From Cavia porcellus (Eukaryota > Chordata > Mammalia > Rodentia > Caviidae): a stretch of DNA of 64,000 nucleotides. Made by a program: the position numbers and the translations under genes. Under the pieces are notes generated by a model. That model was not told the DNA's origin, made no database searches, and saw only the letters and a list, made by a program, of their open reading frames with translations. Of the stretch, positions 1 to 8,836 are shown one piece after another (the stretch's first letter is position 1; each line of letters opens with the position of its first letter). The stretch spans positions 58,280,001 through 58,344,000 of the forward strand of contig NW_026947489.1 in assembly GCF_034190915.1 (NCBI RefSeq), read 5' to 3'.

Positions 1-129
1 AGACCCTGGGCCGAAGTGTGTCCCTCACAGCACTCCGTGAGCAGCTGGAACAGCACAGCATGTGGACAAAGAGACTCAACTCTGGGATCTGAGGGGCACA
101 CTATGCAAAGACACCTGTGATGGACTGAG

Positions 130-258
130 CTGTGTCCACCAAAAATCTGGGTGTTAAGTCCTCACACCCGGACAGTGCTTGGAGAGTGTTTTCAGGAAGG
201 TGACTTAGGGGCCAGGTAGGTGGACCCCACTCCAGATGGACTTGGGTCCTCATAAGGA
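130..258 (+). repeat. MLT1-type LTR fragment
   Basis: The sequence reads like the 5' part of an ERVL-MaLR (MLT1) LTR: a 'gttaagtcctcacaccc' type opening followed by 'cttgggtcctcataaggaga'. This matches the family's usual 'ggtccttataagaagagg' stretch. Only the 5' part is present. I recognised it by eye and have no alignment score. Confidence 0.5.
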
Positions 259-654
259 GAGATTTGACTTTTGACCTCCAGAGTTACAGGGGAAAACGTG
301 TCTCTAGCTTATGGCACGCAGGTGGTATACTTGGGTCCAACAGCCCTAACACGGGAAGACAGTGTGCACCCTCCGGCTTTCCAAAGCACACGCGTTGTCA
401 ACCAGACCCAATAGGTCTGCACAGGGACTTCCGCCACGGCAGGATCACAGCTGAGACGTTTCAAATGTCGGAGCATGGGGTCTGAGACGGTTTGTGGGTT
501 TTCTCCCCGAAGTTTTGAGGCTGGGGGATTCCTCATAGTGATTTAAGCGGCAGCTTGGAAAGGAGGCCTGGGATAGGGGCTTTGCTGCGATTTAGAAACT
601 GCATCTTCCCCAGAATGTTATCTTGTACAAGGGATGGCCACGGTGGGTGCATAG

Positions 655-835
655 GGGTCGTGGTGCAGGAAGTAGGCGCGCTGGGCAGACTCCCCAGGTT
701 CCAAGCGCCAGGTAGCGCCTCCGGGCCCGGGACCTGAGCTTGGAACTGCTGTCCCGGCTCGCCTTTCCCAGAGGCGGACGGCAGAGGGCGCGCGTCACCG
801 CCGAGCGCGCTGTGACTCCGGAGCGCTGTATGAAT
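655..835. promoter_or_regulatory. Compact CpG-rich cluster with CTCF-like motif
   Basis: About 20 CpG dinucleotides fall within about 180 bp in an otherwise CpG-poor region. A CTCF-like core 'ggcagagggcgcg' lies at about 780-792. No TATA box, open frame or splice signal identifies a linked gene. It could be a small CpG island, an insulator, or the remnant of a GC-rich element. The CpG density is directly visible; any function is inference. Confidence 0.4.
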
Positions 836-839
836 TAGT

Positions 840-1483
840 GGATTCTCAGAGCTCACTTTTGAGCTGAGATCTGCAGGAGGGGAGGAAAGAGGACCTGTAT
901 TAACCCTCTCAGGTTAGTGCAAAGGTTCTCGGTGGCTAGCAGCGATGAGCAAACGGGATGTGGTTTTCCTTTGGAGGTGAAGATGCCCCTAAAAGCCTCT
1001 CAGCTCCTTGGTAACAGGGGACCCGGCACAGGGCACCGTTATTGGGCCGCATGCCCGGCAGCCTCTGCGTTGGAAATATGGTCGAGAATTGGGTCTCAAA
1101 GGCCCAGAACCCCTGCAGACGATGTTAGCTCCTGGCCCACCTCTGCTGGGGCCCAGGCGTGGGTGTCACATACGGGCCCAACAGATCGCCAGGAACCCTA
1201 GCACGAGCAAGTGGCTCACTTGCCGCACAGTGGGTGGCGCCTTCTTCGAGGGCTGCAGGGCAGCCCTGCAGCAAGGGTCAGTCAGCCTGGCCGCGCTGCT
1301 TCATGGGCTCTGATGCATTCAAGGGGCGTCCCTCAGGACAGGGTTCCACGTGCTCCTTGGGCTCTCTCCTCCATTGAAACTTCTACTAGTTCAGCTGGCA
1401 GCAAGAAAGACCTAGATTCACAATCCGGATGTTTTATAAGTTAACGAGGGAATTTGTTCAGTTTTTATAAGGGCGACTTTCTC
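840..1483. other. Unassigned sequence upstream of HAL1 copy 1
   Basis: Moderately GC-rich sequence with no repeat family I recognise. Short open frames occur but overlap each other in several phases and lack any recognisable domain, so I do not call a gene. Confidence 0.5.
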
Positions 1484-1500
1484 AAGAGATTGTTAGGTGA
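1484..1500 (+). repeat. 5' target-site duplication of HAL1 copy 1
   Basis: The 17-bp 'aagagattgttaggtga' here is repeated exactly at 4625-4641, directly after the A-rich tail. It brackets the insertion and shows retroposition by target-primed reverse transcription. Confidence 0.93.
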
Positions 1501-2234
1501 CTTCCGGGAAAACATGGCGGACAGATAACAGCAACTACCGGAGGCTCTCTGAAAGACTCGGCTCAGAAGCCAGGAATGGTGCGGACTAAGGAGACATAAG
1601 CAGGTGGAGATATGCTCCGCTGACTCAGGAACGAACTGGGCTGAGAGAAACCAACTTGGAATGCATTGCTGGTGCTAAAACAGGAACAGAAAAGCCTCGG
1701 TGTGGAGGCCAGACCCCGCGCCATTGTAAGCCGTGATTTGGGTTTCCCGCCGCACGGCGGCTGGCTGCCTCTACAGTGGCTCGGCAAGGAGAGAGACGCG
1801 CAGAAGCTCTGAGAACAGAAATCTGCGAACGGCAGGGAGGCGTGCACTGACTTGTGGTGAGGTGAGTGAGAGAAGCTGACACTCTACCACAGTTTGACTC
1901 CAGCGGAGGACTTTCTGGGTCCGAGCAGTCCTGCGGGAGCGGGGCGCGGTGGCGACTCCAGCCACACATCCCCCTCTCGGGCGGGATTGGTGAAAAGTGC
2001 CTGGCCTGCGTGACGCTGCCGGCGGACCTGGTAGACTGTCCCAACCCAGATCCCAGAGCCTGACGGTGGCCGGGAGGGGAGACGCGTAGGCTGCCTGGTC
2101 CGTAACTCCCTGGTGCGCAGCGGTGAGCGGGAACACCTAACTGGCGCAATTCGATCAGGCTGTGGCTGACTGGGAGAGAAGCTGGGCCTCTTATATAAGC
2201 TTGCATATATAAGGAACAGAGAAGAAGAGGCAGC
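1501..2234 (+). promoter_or_regulatory. HAL1 copy 1 5'UTR with ETS/YY1-like start
   Basis: The element opens with 'cttccggg' (ETS-like, 1501-1508) followed by ATGGCGG (YY1-like core, 1514-1520). Both recur at the same offset in other copies. The rest is CpG-rich and ends just before the ORF1 ATG. In L1 5'UTRs a YY1 site near +15 is known to fix the transcription start, and I infer the same role here. 'gaagaggcagcatgggaagaggcagc' is a short direct repeat placed around the ORF1 start. Confidence 0.65.
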
Positions 2235-2497
2235 ATGGGAAGAGGCAGCAACAAGAAAGGCTCCTCGGCCCCCAATTCTGAGAAACAGGCAATAGCAGAC
2301 ACCGCACCAATATACATAAGGCACCATATAGAGAGCCTCATAGACCAATTCAGGAATGAAGTTATCAACGACCTGAAGCTAGAAGTATGCAGAATAGTTA
2401 GAGAAATGCTAAGTACCACCCAAGAAAAAACAGGCGGTGGAATGGAAGAACAGAAAAAAAGGGGAGAATTGTTTGATGGAGAAAACAGAGAAAGCAT
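1625..2497 (-). other. Antisense ORF (290 codons) over the HAL1 5'UTR and ORF1 start
   Basis: A long antisense frame starts opposite ORF1 (about codons 80-90) and runs through most of the 5'UTR. The same frame is open in copy 2 (26565-27296, plus strand) and copy 3 (29759-30706, minus strand), and is split in copy 4. All start with MLSLFSPS. Its first part is the mirror of ORF1. The 5'UTR part has no sense coding constraint but is GC-rich, which favours open frames. I recognise no domain. It may be an accident of composition, or something analogous in position to primate L1 ORF0. Confidence 0.25.
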
Positions 2498-3287
2498 AGA
2501 ATACGTGAAACAGGTTCAAAGGGACTACCAAGATACTAAGAAGTCTATAGAAGACTGGCATAACAGCTTGAAAGAAACTAAGGACAGACTATCTGAACTG
2601 GAGGGCAGACTTGTAATATGGGAGAATGAAATGAAAAACTTCTTAAAAATAACAAAAAAACAAACAGCAATAATACAAAGACAAGAAGATGATAAGAGGA
2701 TCCATAACTTAAGGATTAAGAACATAAAAGAAGAAGTAGGGACACAAACGAGTGAACTACAAAAGCTACTCACAGAAATAATCCAGGAGAATTTTCCTAA
2801 TTTAGCAAAAGGTAAAGATACTCAGATGTATGAGGCATACAGGACCCCAGCTACCTACAACCCAAACAGAGCAACACCCAGGCATATAATAATAAAAATT
2901 CCAGAAATTCAATACAAGAACAGAATATTAAAAGCTGTAAGAGACAAGAAACAGACCACTTACAAGGGAACACCCATCAGAATTACAGCAGATTTCTCTG
3001 CACAAACCATCAAATCACGAAGAGCGTGGGGGGAAATAATTCAAGCTTTGAAAGATAATAATCTCCAGCCAAGATTGAGATATCCTGCACAACTGTCCCT
3101 GGAAATTGATGGAAAAACAAGGTGCTTCCAGGATAAAGAGGAACTGGGGGAATTTGCAACCACCAATTCAACTCTACAGAGAGTATTGCAGGATATTCTA
3201 AAAAAAGAAAAATACAAAGAATCCAGAAATAATGGCAGAGAGGCCACAACGAATGGAGCAGAGAACAAAATGAAGAAGACAAACTGA
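2235..3287 (+). CDS. HAL1 ORF1 protein (L1 ORF1p-like RNA-binding protein), intact
   Basis: This is a 350-residue L1 ORF1-type protein, a trimeric nucleic-acid chaperone that coats L1 RNA in the cytoplasm. Human ORF1p is 338 residues. A basic N terminus (MGRGSNKK) is followed by a charged heptad-like coiled coil at about 85-155. An RRM spans about 157-247: HNLRIKNI at 157-164, EAYRTP at 200-205, PRHIIIK at 215-221 and RILKAVRDKK at 230-239. The C-terminal domain covers about 250-325, with RRAW at 262-265 and QPRLRYPAQLS at 278-288. The start is the first ATG after the 5'UTR, and its MGRGSNKK/MGKGSNKK beginning is the same in all four copies. Two stop codons' worth of sequence separates it from a non-coding 3' region instead of ORF2. 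No frameshift or internal stop is present. Family assignment is strong; activity is inference. Confidence 0.92.
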   Translation: MGRGSNKKGSSAPNSEKQAIADTAPIYIRHHIESLIDQFRNEVINDLKLEVCRIVREMLSTTQEKTGGGMEEQKKRGELFDGENRESIEYVKQVQRDYQDTKKSIEDWHNSLKETKDRLSELEGRLVIWENEMKNFLKITKKQTAIIQRQEDDKRIHNLRIKNIKEEVGTQTSELQKLLTEIIQENFPNLAKGKDTQMYEAYRTPATYNPNRATPRHIIIKIPEIQYKNRILKAVRDKKQTTYKGTPIRITADFSAQTIKSRRAWGEIIQALKDNNLQPRLRYPAQLSLEIDGKTRCFQDKEELGEFATTNSTLQRVLQDILKKEKYKESRNNGREATTNGAENKMKKTN

Positions 3288-4604
3288 CAGCTACTGACAG
3301 AAAAAGAGCTCAACAGAAATGAGGCAGAGAAGATTGGATGATAGGAACAGCTATTTTGGAGAAAATGACATCTTAATAGGTAATACTGATTTAGTATCAT
3401 CTTGTTTTGAAGTCTCATCTAGCTTTCGTCCTTCTGTCTCTAATGGTCTAAATAGGTTGTATCTTACTGGATTTTATTATGTACGATAGTATAAGCAAAA
3501 ACCTTGTAAAGACAAGGAGATTATACAGAAACCATTATTCATTTTCTGTTAGTCGATTCTAAATACTCTGTAATGCTGTCATTCTCTTGAATGGTTCTAC
3601 ATTGTTTTGATATACTTAATGCTACAGTATATGAAGTTGTACTCAAGGATTTCAAAGAAAGAGACAATATGGTAACTACTTTTAGGTTAGGATTATCTGA
3701 TGGTGAAACACTATTCTGCTTAAATGGTTATGTTTTGATCTGCACTGTTTCGTTGTTATGCCCTCTTTTATCTCAATCTCTACTCCATTATTTACTTTTT
3801 TATCTTTATCCTTTTAATTAAAGGAAAAAAATAGCAGGATATATTATAGTAACCCACTTTGACTTTTCATTACCTTGATTTAAAGCCCTGTATTACTCTC
3901 ACCATCTGGTTTTTAACTGATGTTCTCCTATTCTGTTTTGCTGGATAGTATCAGGTTCGAAAGTTTAGGCATCAGCTGTGAAGATAATGAGATTCATTAT
4001 GACGCCCATTCTTGTTGACTTTTATCTACTTTTGAAGACCTACAATGTCTCCAATGTTTTGGTTTTGTCGGTTTTATTCTTTACTGTTTTGTTCAATTGT
4101 ATTATAACTAACGATATAGGCAATTCTATTAGAGATAGCGGGAGGCATTATAGTAACCATTGTTGATCACCTTGTATTATGTTTTTACATTATCTATTAT
4201 GTCCACCCTTTTGACTTGACCAATTCTGTTCTGTTATGTCACATTTGGTTTTACTCTCTTCCAAAAAAGTAATAAGAACCGTGGGAGCAATGAAACCCAA
4301 AATGTGTAATAGTCATGGTACAAAAGAGAGGAAAAGAAAGTGCTCCAAACTATATAACTGCATGTATATTTAAGTGTATAAGATAGAAAATGATATCACA
4401 GAGTTTTATTGGATCAATGAACAGAACTGTTTGCAGTATCATTGATGGAATGTCCACTTTACAAGCTTTAATTTTGTGACTTGAACAATTATTTCTAAGA
4501 TGACAATATGTAATCCATTAACTAGTGATTTCCTACTGTTCATTTTTTTCTGTAAATCTGTATAACTTGTACCCTTTCCCTGCTTTTTTTTTCTTTTCTC
4601 CTTA
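3288..4604 (+). other. HAL1 copy 1 3'UTR made of degenerate repeat units
   Basis: About 1.3 kb of AT-rich non-coding sequence lies where ORF2 would be. Motifs of the form 'gtaac(c/t)ac' followed by a 'ttttgaagwc'/'tttaaagcc' block recur near 3672, 3849, 4002 (weaker) and 4152, a spacing of about 150-177 bp. A similar unit spaced at about 145 bp forms the minus-strand array at 21745-22466. The last 350 bp is homologous to the 3' tail of the L1 ORF2 fragment at 35228-35580. Confidence 0.6.
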
Positions 4605-4624
4605 AATAAAATTAAAAAAAAAAA

Positions 4625-4641
4625 AAGAGATTGTTAGGTGA
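4625..4641 (+). repeat. 3' target-site duplication of HAL1 copy 1
   Basis: Exact 17-bp copy of 1484-1500, directly after the A-rich tail. Confidence 0.93.
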
Positions 4642-6000
4642 AAGTTACTGAGTTACTTATAACAAAGTTGGCAAGAAATTCAGTTTTCTAGGGCAAATGT
4701 CATCCATAACTCTGAAGAAAACAGGCGTGACCTTCACGGCAAGCGTCCTGCACATCCCGTTCCTGTAACAAACAGTTAAGGGGATCTTGAGCTAATGCAG
4801 GTTTAAGGTGAGGAGAGGGGTTGAGGACTGGAGCTGAAGGCTGCGTGGCTTAGCGTGTGTGAGCATATGTAGCAAACACAAGGCAATGTACATTTAATCT
4901 TGTGGGGAGCTGCTTCTTCGCAGAGAATATGTTTTGTTCCTCCAAGTGTGCGCTGAACTCCCAGAGCTGTGTTGGAGGGGCTGGTTGATTTTTAAGCATA
5001 ATGCACAAATCACATTCTCTTATCTGATTTTTCCTACAAACTACAAGTAAAAGGAGAGCAAACAAAACTCTAGGTAGAAGAAGAGGAGGGCTAAAGAAGT
5101 GACAGAAATTCATGGGAAAGATGGCAGATAAATGGTAGAAAAATAAATCAGTGAAACTGACAGCTCACTCTTGGAGAGACCAATGGGATGATGAATCTTT
5201 TGTGAGACTGACTGGGGTGTAGAGAGAACGGCCCAAATCCCCACCAGCAGGAGTGGAAGAGAACATCCAACAGGTTTAGCAGTCATTAAAGAGACAAGAG
5301 ACTCTTATGAGCAACTGTGCTGAAAGACCCCCAAAATTTAGACCAAATGGATAGATTTCTGTAAGGCAGCAAACACTGGAAACTTACACTGGAAGGAATA
5401 CTGCGCATCTCTGCACCTGTGAAAATATTGGGTTGGTGTTTAAAAATATGCACATCAAGAAAGTATAGCTTCACCTGCAAAATGTGAGGAAGATGTGAGA
5501 CCAGTGCTACATAAACTCTTTCAGAAGACAGAAGGAGGGGACACGGGTAGTTCCCTCTGAGTGGGCAGTGCACAGGACCTGCCTTGGGAAAAAGACACCA
5601 CAAAAAGTAAAACCATTATAGACAACCAAAGTAGGTAGAAATATTCCAGGGAGCCAGGCAGAGCCAGGCCCCCGAGGGGGTCAGTGCACAGGAGGAGGAC
5701 GCGGTGCACTGTGGCTGGAGGTGCAGCTGTGGGAGGCCAGGCCTGGAGACAGAGGCGCAGGGACAGGCCTGCCTGCCTCCTCAGGGATAAGAAACAAACT
5801 AAAGATTATACTATAATTGATGTCACCTGGTCCAATAAGACCTCAATAGACATCAGTCACCCGTGGGTGACCAGGACCTTCTGACCCTTCCCTTCCTAAA
5901 AAGCTCTGTGCTCTCTTCACGTACGCATGCTATGTGACCTGTTTGTCCATTGCATCAATATTACCTACATGGCTATATTTGTGATCTTATTAATCATAGT
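4642..6000. other. Unassigned sequence
   Basis: I recognise no repeat family, RNA gene or coding exon here. Open frames at 4850-5113 (-) and 5286-5603 (-) have no domain and no supporting structure. Confidence 0.5.
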
Positions 6001-6135
6001 TTTTTTTTTCTTTTGGCAGGAATTTGCTGTGTAGTTCAGTCTGGCCTTAAACTCACTATGGCCTTGAACCTGTGGCAATCTTCCTGCCTCAGCCTCCCGA
6101 GTGCTGGGATTACTGGCCTGCACTGTCCCACTGGC
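6001..6135 (-). repeat. B1-like SINE
   Basis: The poly-T start, then 'gtgtagttcagtctggcct', 'cctcagcctcccgagtgctgggatta' and the terminal part form a reverse-complement B1 (7SL-derived). It is diverged. Confidence 0.7.
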
Positions 6136-6149
6136 CATGGTTGATCACA

Positions 6150-6420
6150 GTTTGGGCCCACATTACACCCACCTGTGAGTTTGTAGCTCCTTGTAATTTT
6201 GCTCTATAAAACTTCCTCTGTGAAGCAGGGTCCATGGCAGCCCACGTTTGGGTCTCCTCCTGTCTCTCCGAAGTTACCTTGCTCAATAATGTTTTGCTAC
6301 TCTTTGCTCTGTTGTTCCCTAGAATTCATTCTTCACTTTGGGGAAATGAACCTACATCTCGGACATGTAGCACCTTGGGAATTACACTTACTTCCCTTAT
6401 ATCAAAACTGTCAATCGGGT
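6150..6420 (+). repeat. Possible LTR remnant
   Basis: A TATA-like 'ctctataaaacttcc' (about 6202) is followed by a pyrimidine-rich stretch and 'gctcaataatgttttg' (AATAAT, about 6283). The arrangement resembles U3/R/U5 of an ERV LTR. I cannot name the family or find its ends. Confidence 0.3.
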
Positions 6421-6837
6421 TCTCTAACTTTCAGTAACGTGGCAACTCAAGTCTACCTGTGTGAAGATGCAGGGCAGATGACCGTTGTGGGTCATCTGAG
6501 GGTGTTGGTCTGACCAGGCCAAGGGGAGTTAGGTGCTGAAACTTGATGTCTCGAGGTGTCAGGAGTGTGCTTGGACAGCCTGGATCAGTGCCCGAGTTAA
6601 GACTGTCAGCGGGGGCCAGGCACCCCTTGTCCCACCGGGGCAGGGACAGAACAAGTCAGAGGAAGACAAGCTCACTCTGCTTTGGAGCTGGGACATTCTC
6701 CTTGTCCTGGCCTCCGCCACCGTGCTGCCTTTGCCTAGGCCTGTGGCTCGGGTGGGGCAGGTGCTGTCCTGGATCTTCAGCTGGCACCTGGTGCATGAGG
6801 GGTAACAGCCTCCAGCATGAGAGAGCTCCCATAATAA

Positions 6838-7145
6838 GTGTCCTTCTGTCTGTCTACCATCCATACCTACCTGTCTCTGTAATTATGTGTGTCTATATTC
6901 ATCTATATCTACTTATATCTATCTATCCACCTGTCTTTTATATCACCTCTATCGTTTATGTCTGTCCATCTATATCTATCACAAATAATCTGTCTATTCA
7001 TCCATCGCTCCCTATCATTTACCTGTCCTCTGTCCACTTATATCTGTCTTCTATCATCTATCCATTATCTACCTACAATCTATCACCTGCCTATCATCTA
7101 TCTGTCCACCCATTTATCTTGATATGTACCTATCACCTACCTTCG

Positions 7146-7194
<49 letters not shown>

Positions 7195-7195
7195 T
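6838..7195 (+). repeat. Degenerate then pure (CTAT)n microsatellite
   Basis: Imperfect ctat/ctgt/ccat words from about 6838 grade into a run of about 12 perfect 'ctat' units at 7147-7194. This is typical of an ageing microsatellite still mutating at one end. The open frame across it is a by-product of the repeat. Confidence 0.9.
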
Positions 7196-7342
7196 GGTCA
7201 TTTCTCTGGATAACCCTGTCTAATACTGTAATCATGAAATGGATTAAATATTAAATCAATGTAATTCAACACATTTACAAATTAGAACAGGCCAACCCTA
7301 TATGGTCATGTCAACAGAGGCAGAAGGGACATTTGACAGAGT

Positions 7343-7504
7343 CCAGCCCTCATTTCTTTTTTTTTTTTTTTAAACTTCTTTCTTTTATTTTTTATTTTTG
7401 TCTTTTTCATTTTTATCGGTATCAGGGATTGAACTCATGACCGCCTGCTTGCAAGGCAGATGCTTATGCCGCTGAGCTAAATCCCAAGCCCAGCCCTCAT
7501 TTCT
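7343..7504 (-). repeat. ID-like SINE with 15-bp target duplication
   Basis: A reverse-complement tRNA-derived SINE occupies 7358-7489: poly-T, 'tttttatcggtatcagggattgaactc' (B box inside), then the 'gctgagctaaatccc' A-box end. 'ccagccctcatttct' at 7343-7357 is repeated at 7490-7504 as the target-site duplication. Confidence 0.88.
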
Positions 7505-7880
7505 GATAAGAAGGTGTTGTGATTTGTTTAAATGTCCCTTTGAAGCCTCATGTGGTCCTGGGGTTGCCCCTGTGAGGGCATCTGAGTCTAGTGCTTGTGA
7601 TTGGTTTGCTTTCTAGTGCTGGACTTGGTGATGTAGAGCTGCACCTGTCCAGGTGTGGGTAGCTAACATATAATACAAAGGGGGCGGGGAAGAGCTGTGC
7701 TTTTTTTTTTTTTGCCCTTTTTGTTTTGGCCACTTGGGGCTGCCATGAACGGTTGCCTCTCAACCGCGCCATCTTGACTTAAAAGCACACAAACTGTAAG
7801 CTAAATAAAACTCTCCTTCCCTAATTTTGAGGGTCAGATATTTTGTACCAACAACAGCAAAAATTAACCGAGACGGAATG
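7505..7880 (+). repeat. MaLR-type LTR (MLT/MT/ORR family)
   Basis: The pattern of a rodent MaLR LTR is present: an opening 'aatgtccc...aagcctcatg', a body with 'gtaagctaaataaaactctc' (polyadenylation signal at about 7803) and an end like 'ttttgtaccaacaacagcaa...aaccgagac'. A T-run at 7700-7712 may mark a small insertion. Confidence 0.6.
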
Positions 7881-8739
7881 CCTGTGACTGGCAGCTGTGC
7901 CTGCTCTGGCTGGGTCTGGTGGCAGTGCCTCCCTTCCCCTTCTGACTGGCCTGGGAACTGTTTGCTGATGCTGCCTCCTGTGCCCCACCCATGGCTTTCC
8001 CAGGGTACTCTTCAGGTGCTTCCATTGCCCTCAGTGTGCTACCCATGGATGCTGGGGCCCACCTTGTGATAATTCGTAATTGCTCCACTGAGATACATCT
8101 TCGGAAGGTGCCTTGTGAATCCGTATTTCACACATTTCCAAATCATATGCACAGTCAATGCCAGCTGTTTGGTGTTTGATCAATGCTTGGCTGGTGTGTG
8201 GATTTGTAGTTTGAAATAATTTCAGATTCTCAGTAAGAATATGGAACGGTCATTTCGGGAGTCTGTTACAGGTCACTGGAATTAGCACCTATTCTTGGAA
8301 TTCCTGTTTTGTTGGAAATTCCTTGGCAACTAAGTTGTGGTCCCCAACACAGCTGTTTGACAGAGTCACCACACTCTTTAAAAATGACCCTCTCTGGGCC
8401 CCACCCTGTACCTTCAGAGTTTTATCACCTCCAGTGGTCAGTGTGCTCAAGACTGACGATTTGAACCACAAAGTCCTGCCTCTGCAGGGGCCTGGAATTC
8501 CGTTCCTAAAAGGCTGACTTTATAATACAGCTCAGCAGAGTGCTTCATTTGAAGGCAGTATGCATCATGCACTCCTGGGGTTCATGATCCCCATCCTATT
8601 CCTACCCTGGCCTTATGGAAGAAGACTCTCTCAGTGCCACAGAGGTGATGGATTCTGGCCAAGGGCTGGGAGCAGAAGTGACGTGTGTCTCCCAGGGAAG
8701 GAAAGCAGGATGCCAGAGACCTGTCCCCTGGACTTTACT
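7881..8739. other. Unassigned sequence
   Basis: No recognisable gene or repeat. Short overlapping open frames on both strands carry no domain. Confidence 0.45.
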
Positions 8740-8836
8740 GCCTTTTTTTTTTTTTTTTTTTGGTACCAGGAATCGAACTCAAGGACTCTGTGCCTGTCAG
8801 GCAGGTGCTCTGCCACTGTGCTATGTCCCTGGCCTT
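8740..8836 (-). repeat. ID-like SINE, diverged
   Basis: A poly-T run of about 19 is followed by 'ggtaccaggaatcgaactc' and the 'gtcaggcaggtgctctgcc' arm. It lacks the perfect A-box seen in younger copies. Confidence 0.78.

Larger units (their letters stand above)
1501..4624 (+). mobile_element. HAL1 copy 1: full-length ORF1-only L1 derivative
   Basis: This is a complete 3.1 kb non-LTR retrotransposon. A 5'UTR (1501-2234) is followed by an intact ORF1 (2235-3287), then an AT-rich 3'UTR with AATAAA at 4605-4610 and an A tail ending at the duplicated target site. No ORF2 is present: the 1.3 kb after ORF1 has no endonuclease or reverse-transcriptase reading frame. This is the layout of half-L1 (HAL1) elements, a known class of L1 derivatives that must borrow ORF2 protein in trans. 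The exact 17-bp target duplication and intact ORF1 point to a recent insertion. Its sister copies lie at 24342, 29695, 42467 and 63426. It belongs with copy 2 in one subfamily (ORF1 starting MGRGSNKK, with HHIES and SIEDW variants). Confidence 0.9.

Noticed and set aside
3288..4604. Hidden ORF2 after ORF1 in HAL1 copy 1
   Set aside because: Only short frames (at most 76 codons, 3591-3821) occur, and no endonuclease or reverse-transcriptase motif is visible in any phase.
6543..7223. 226-codon plus-strand open frame
   Set aside because: Its second half is translated (CTAT)n microsatellite; the first half has no domain.
7358..7489. tRNA gene
   Set aside because: The A and B boxes belong to an ID-like SINE: it has a poly-A/T tail and target duplications, and no complete cloverleaf with an acceptor end. 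The same applies to the other ID-like copies.
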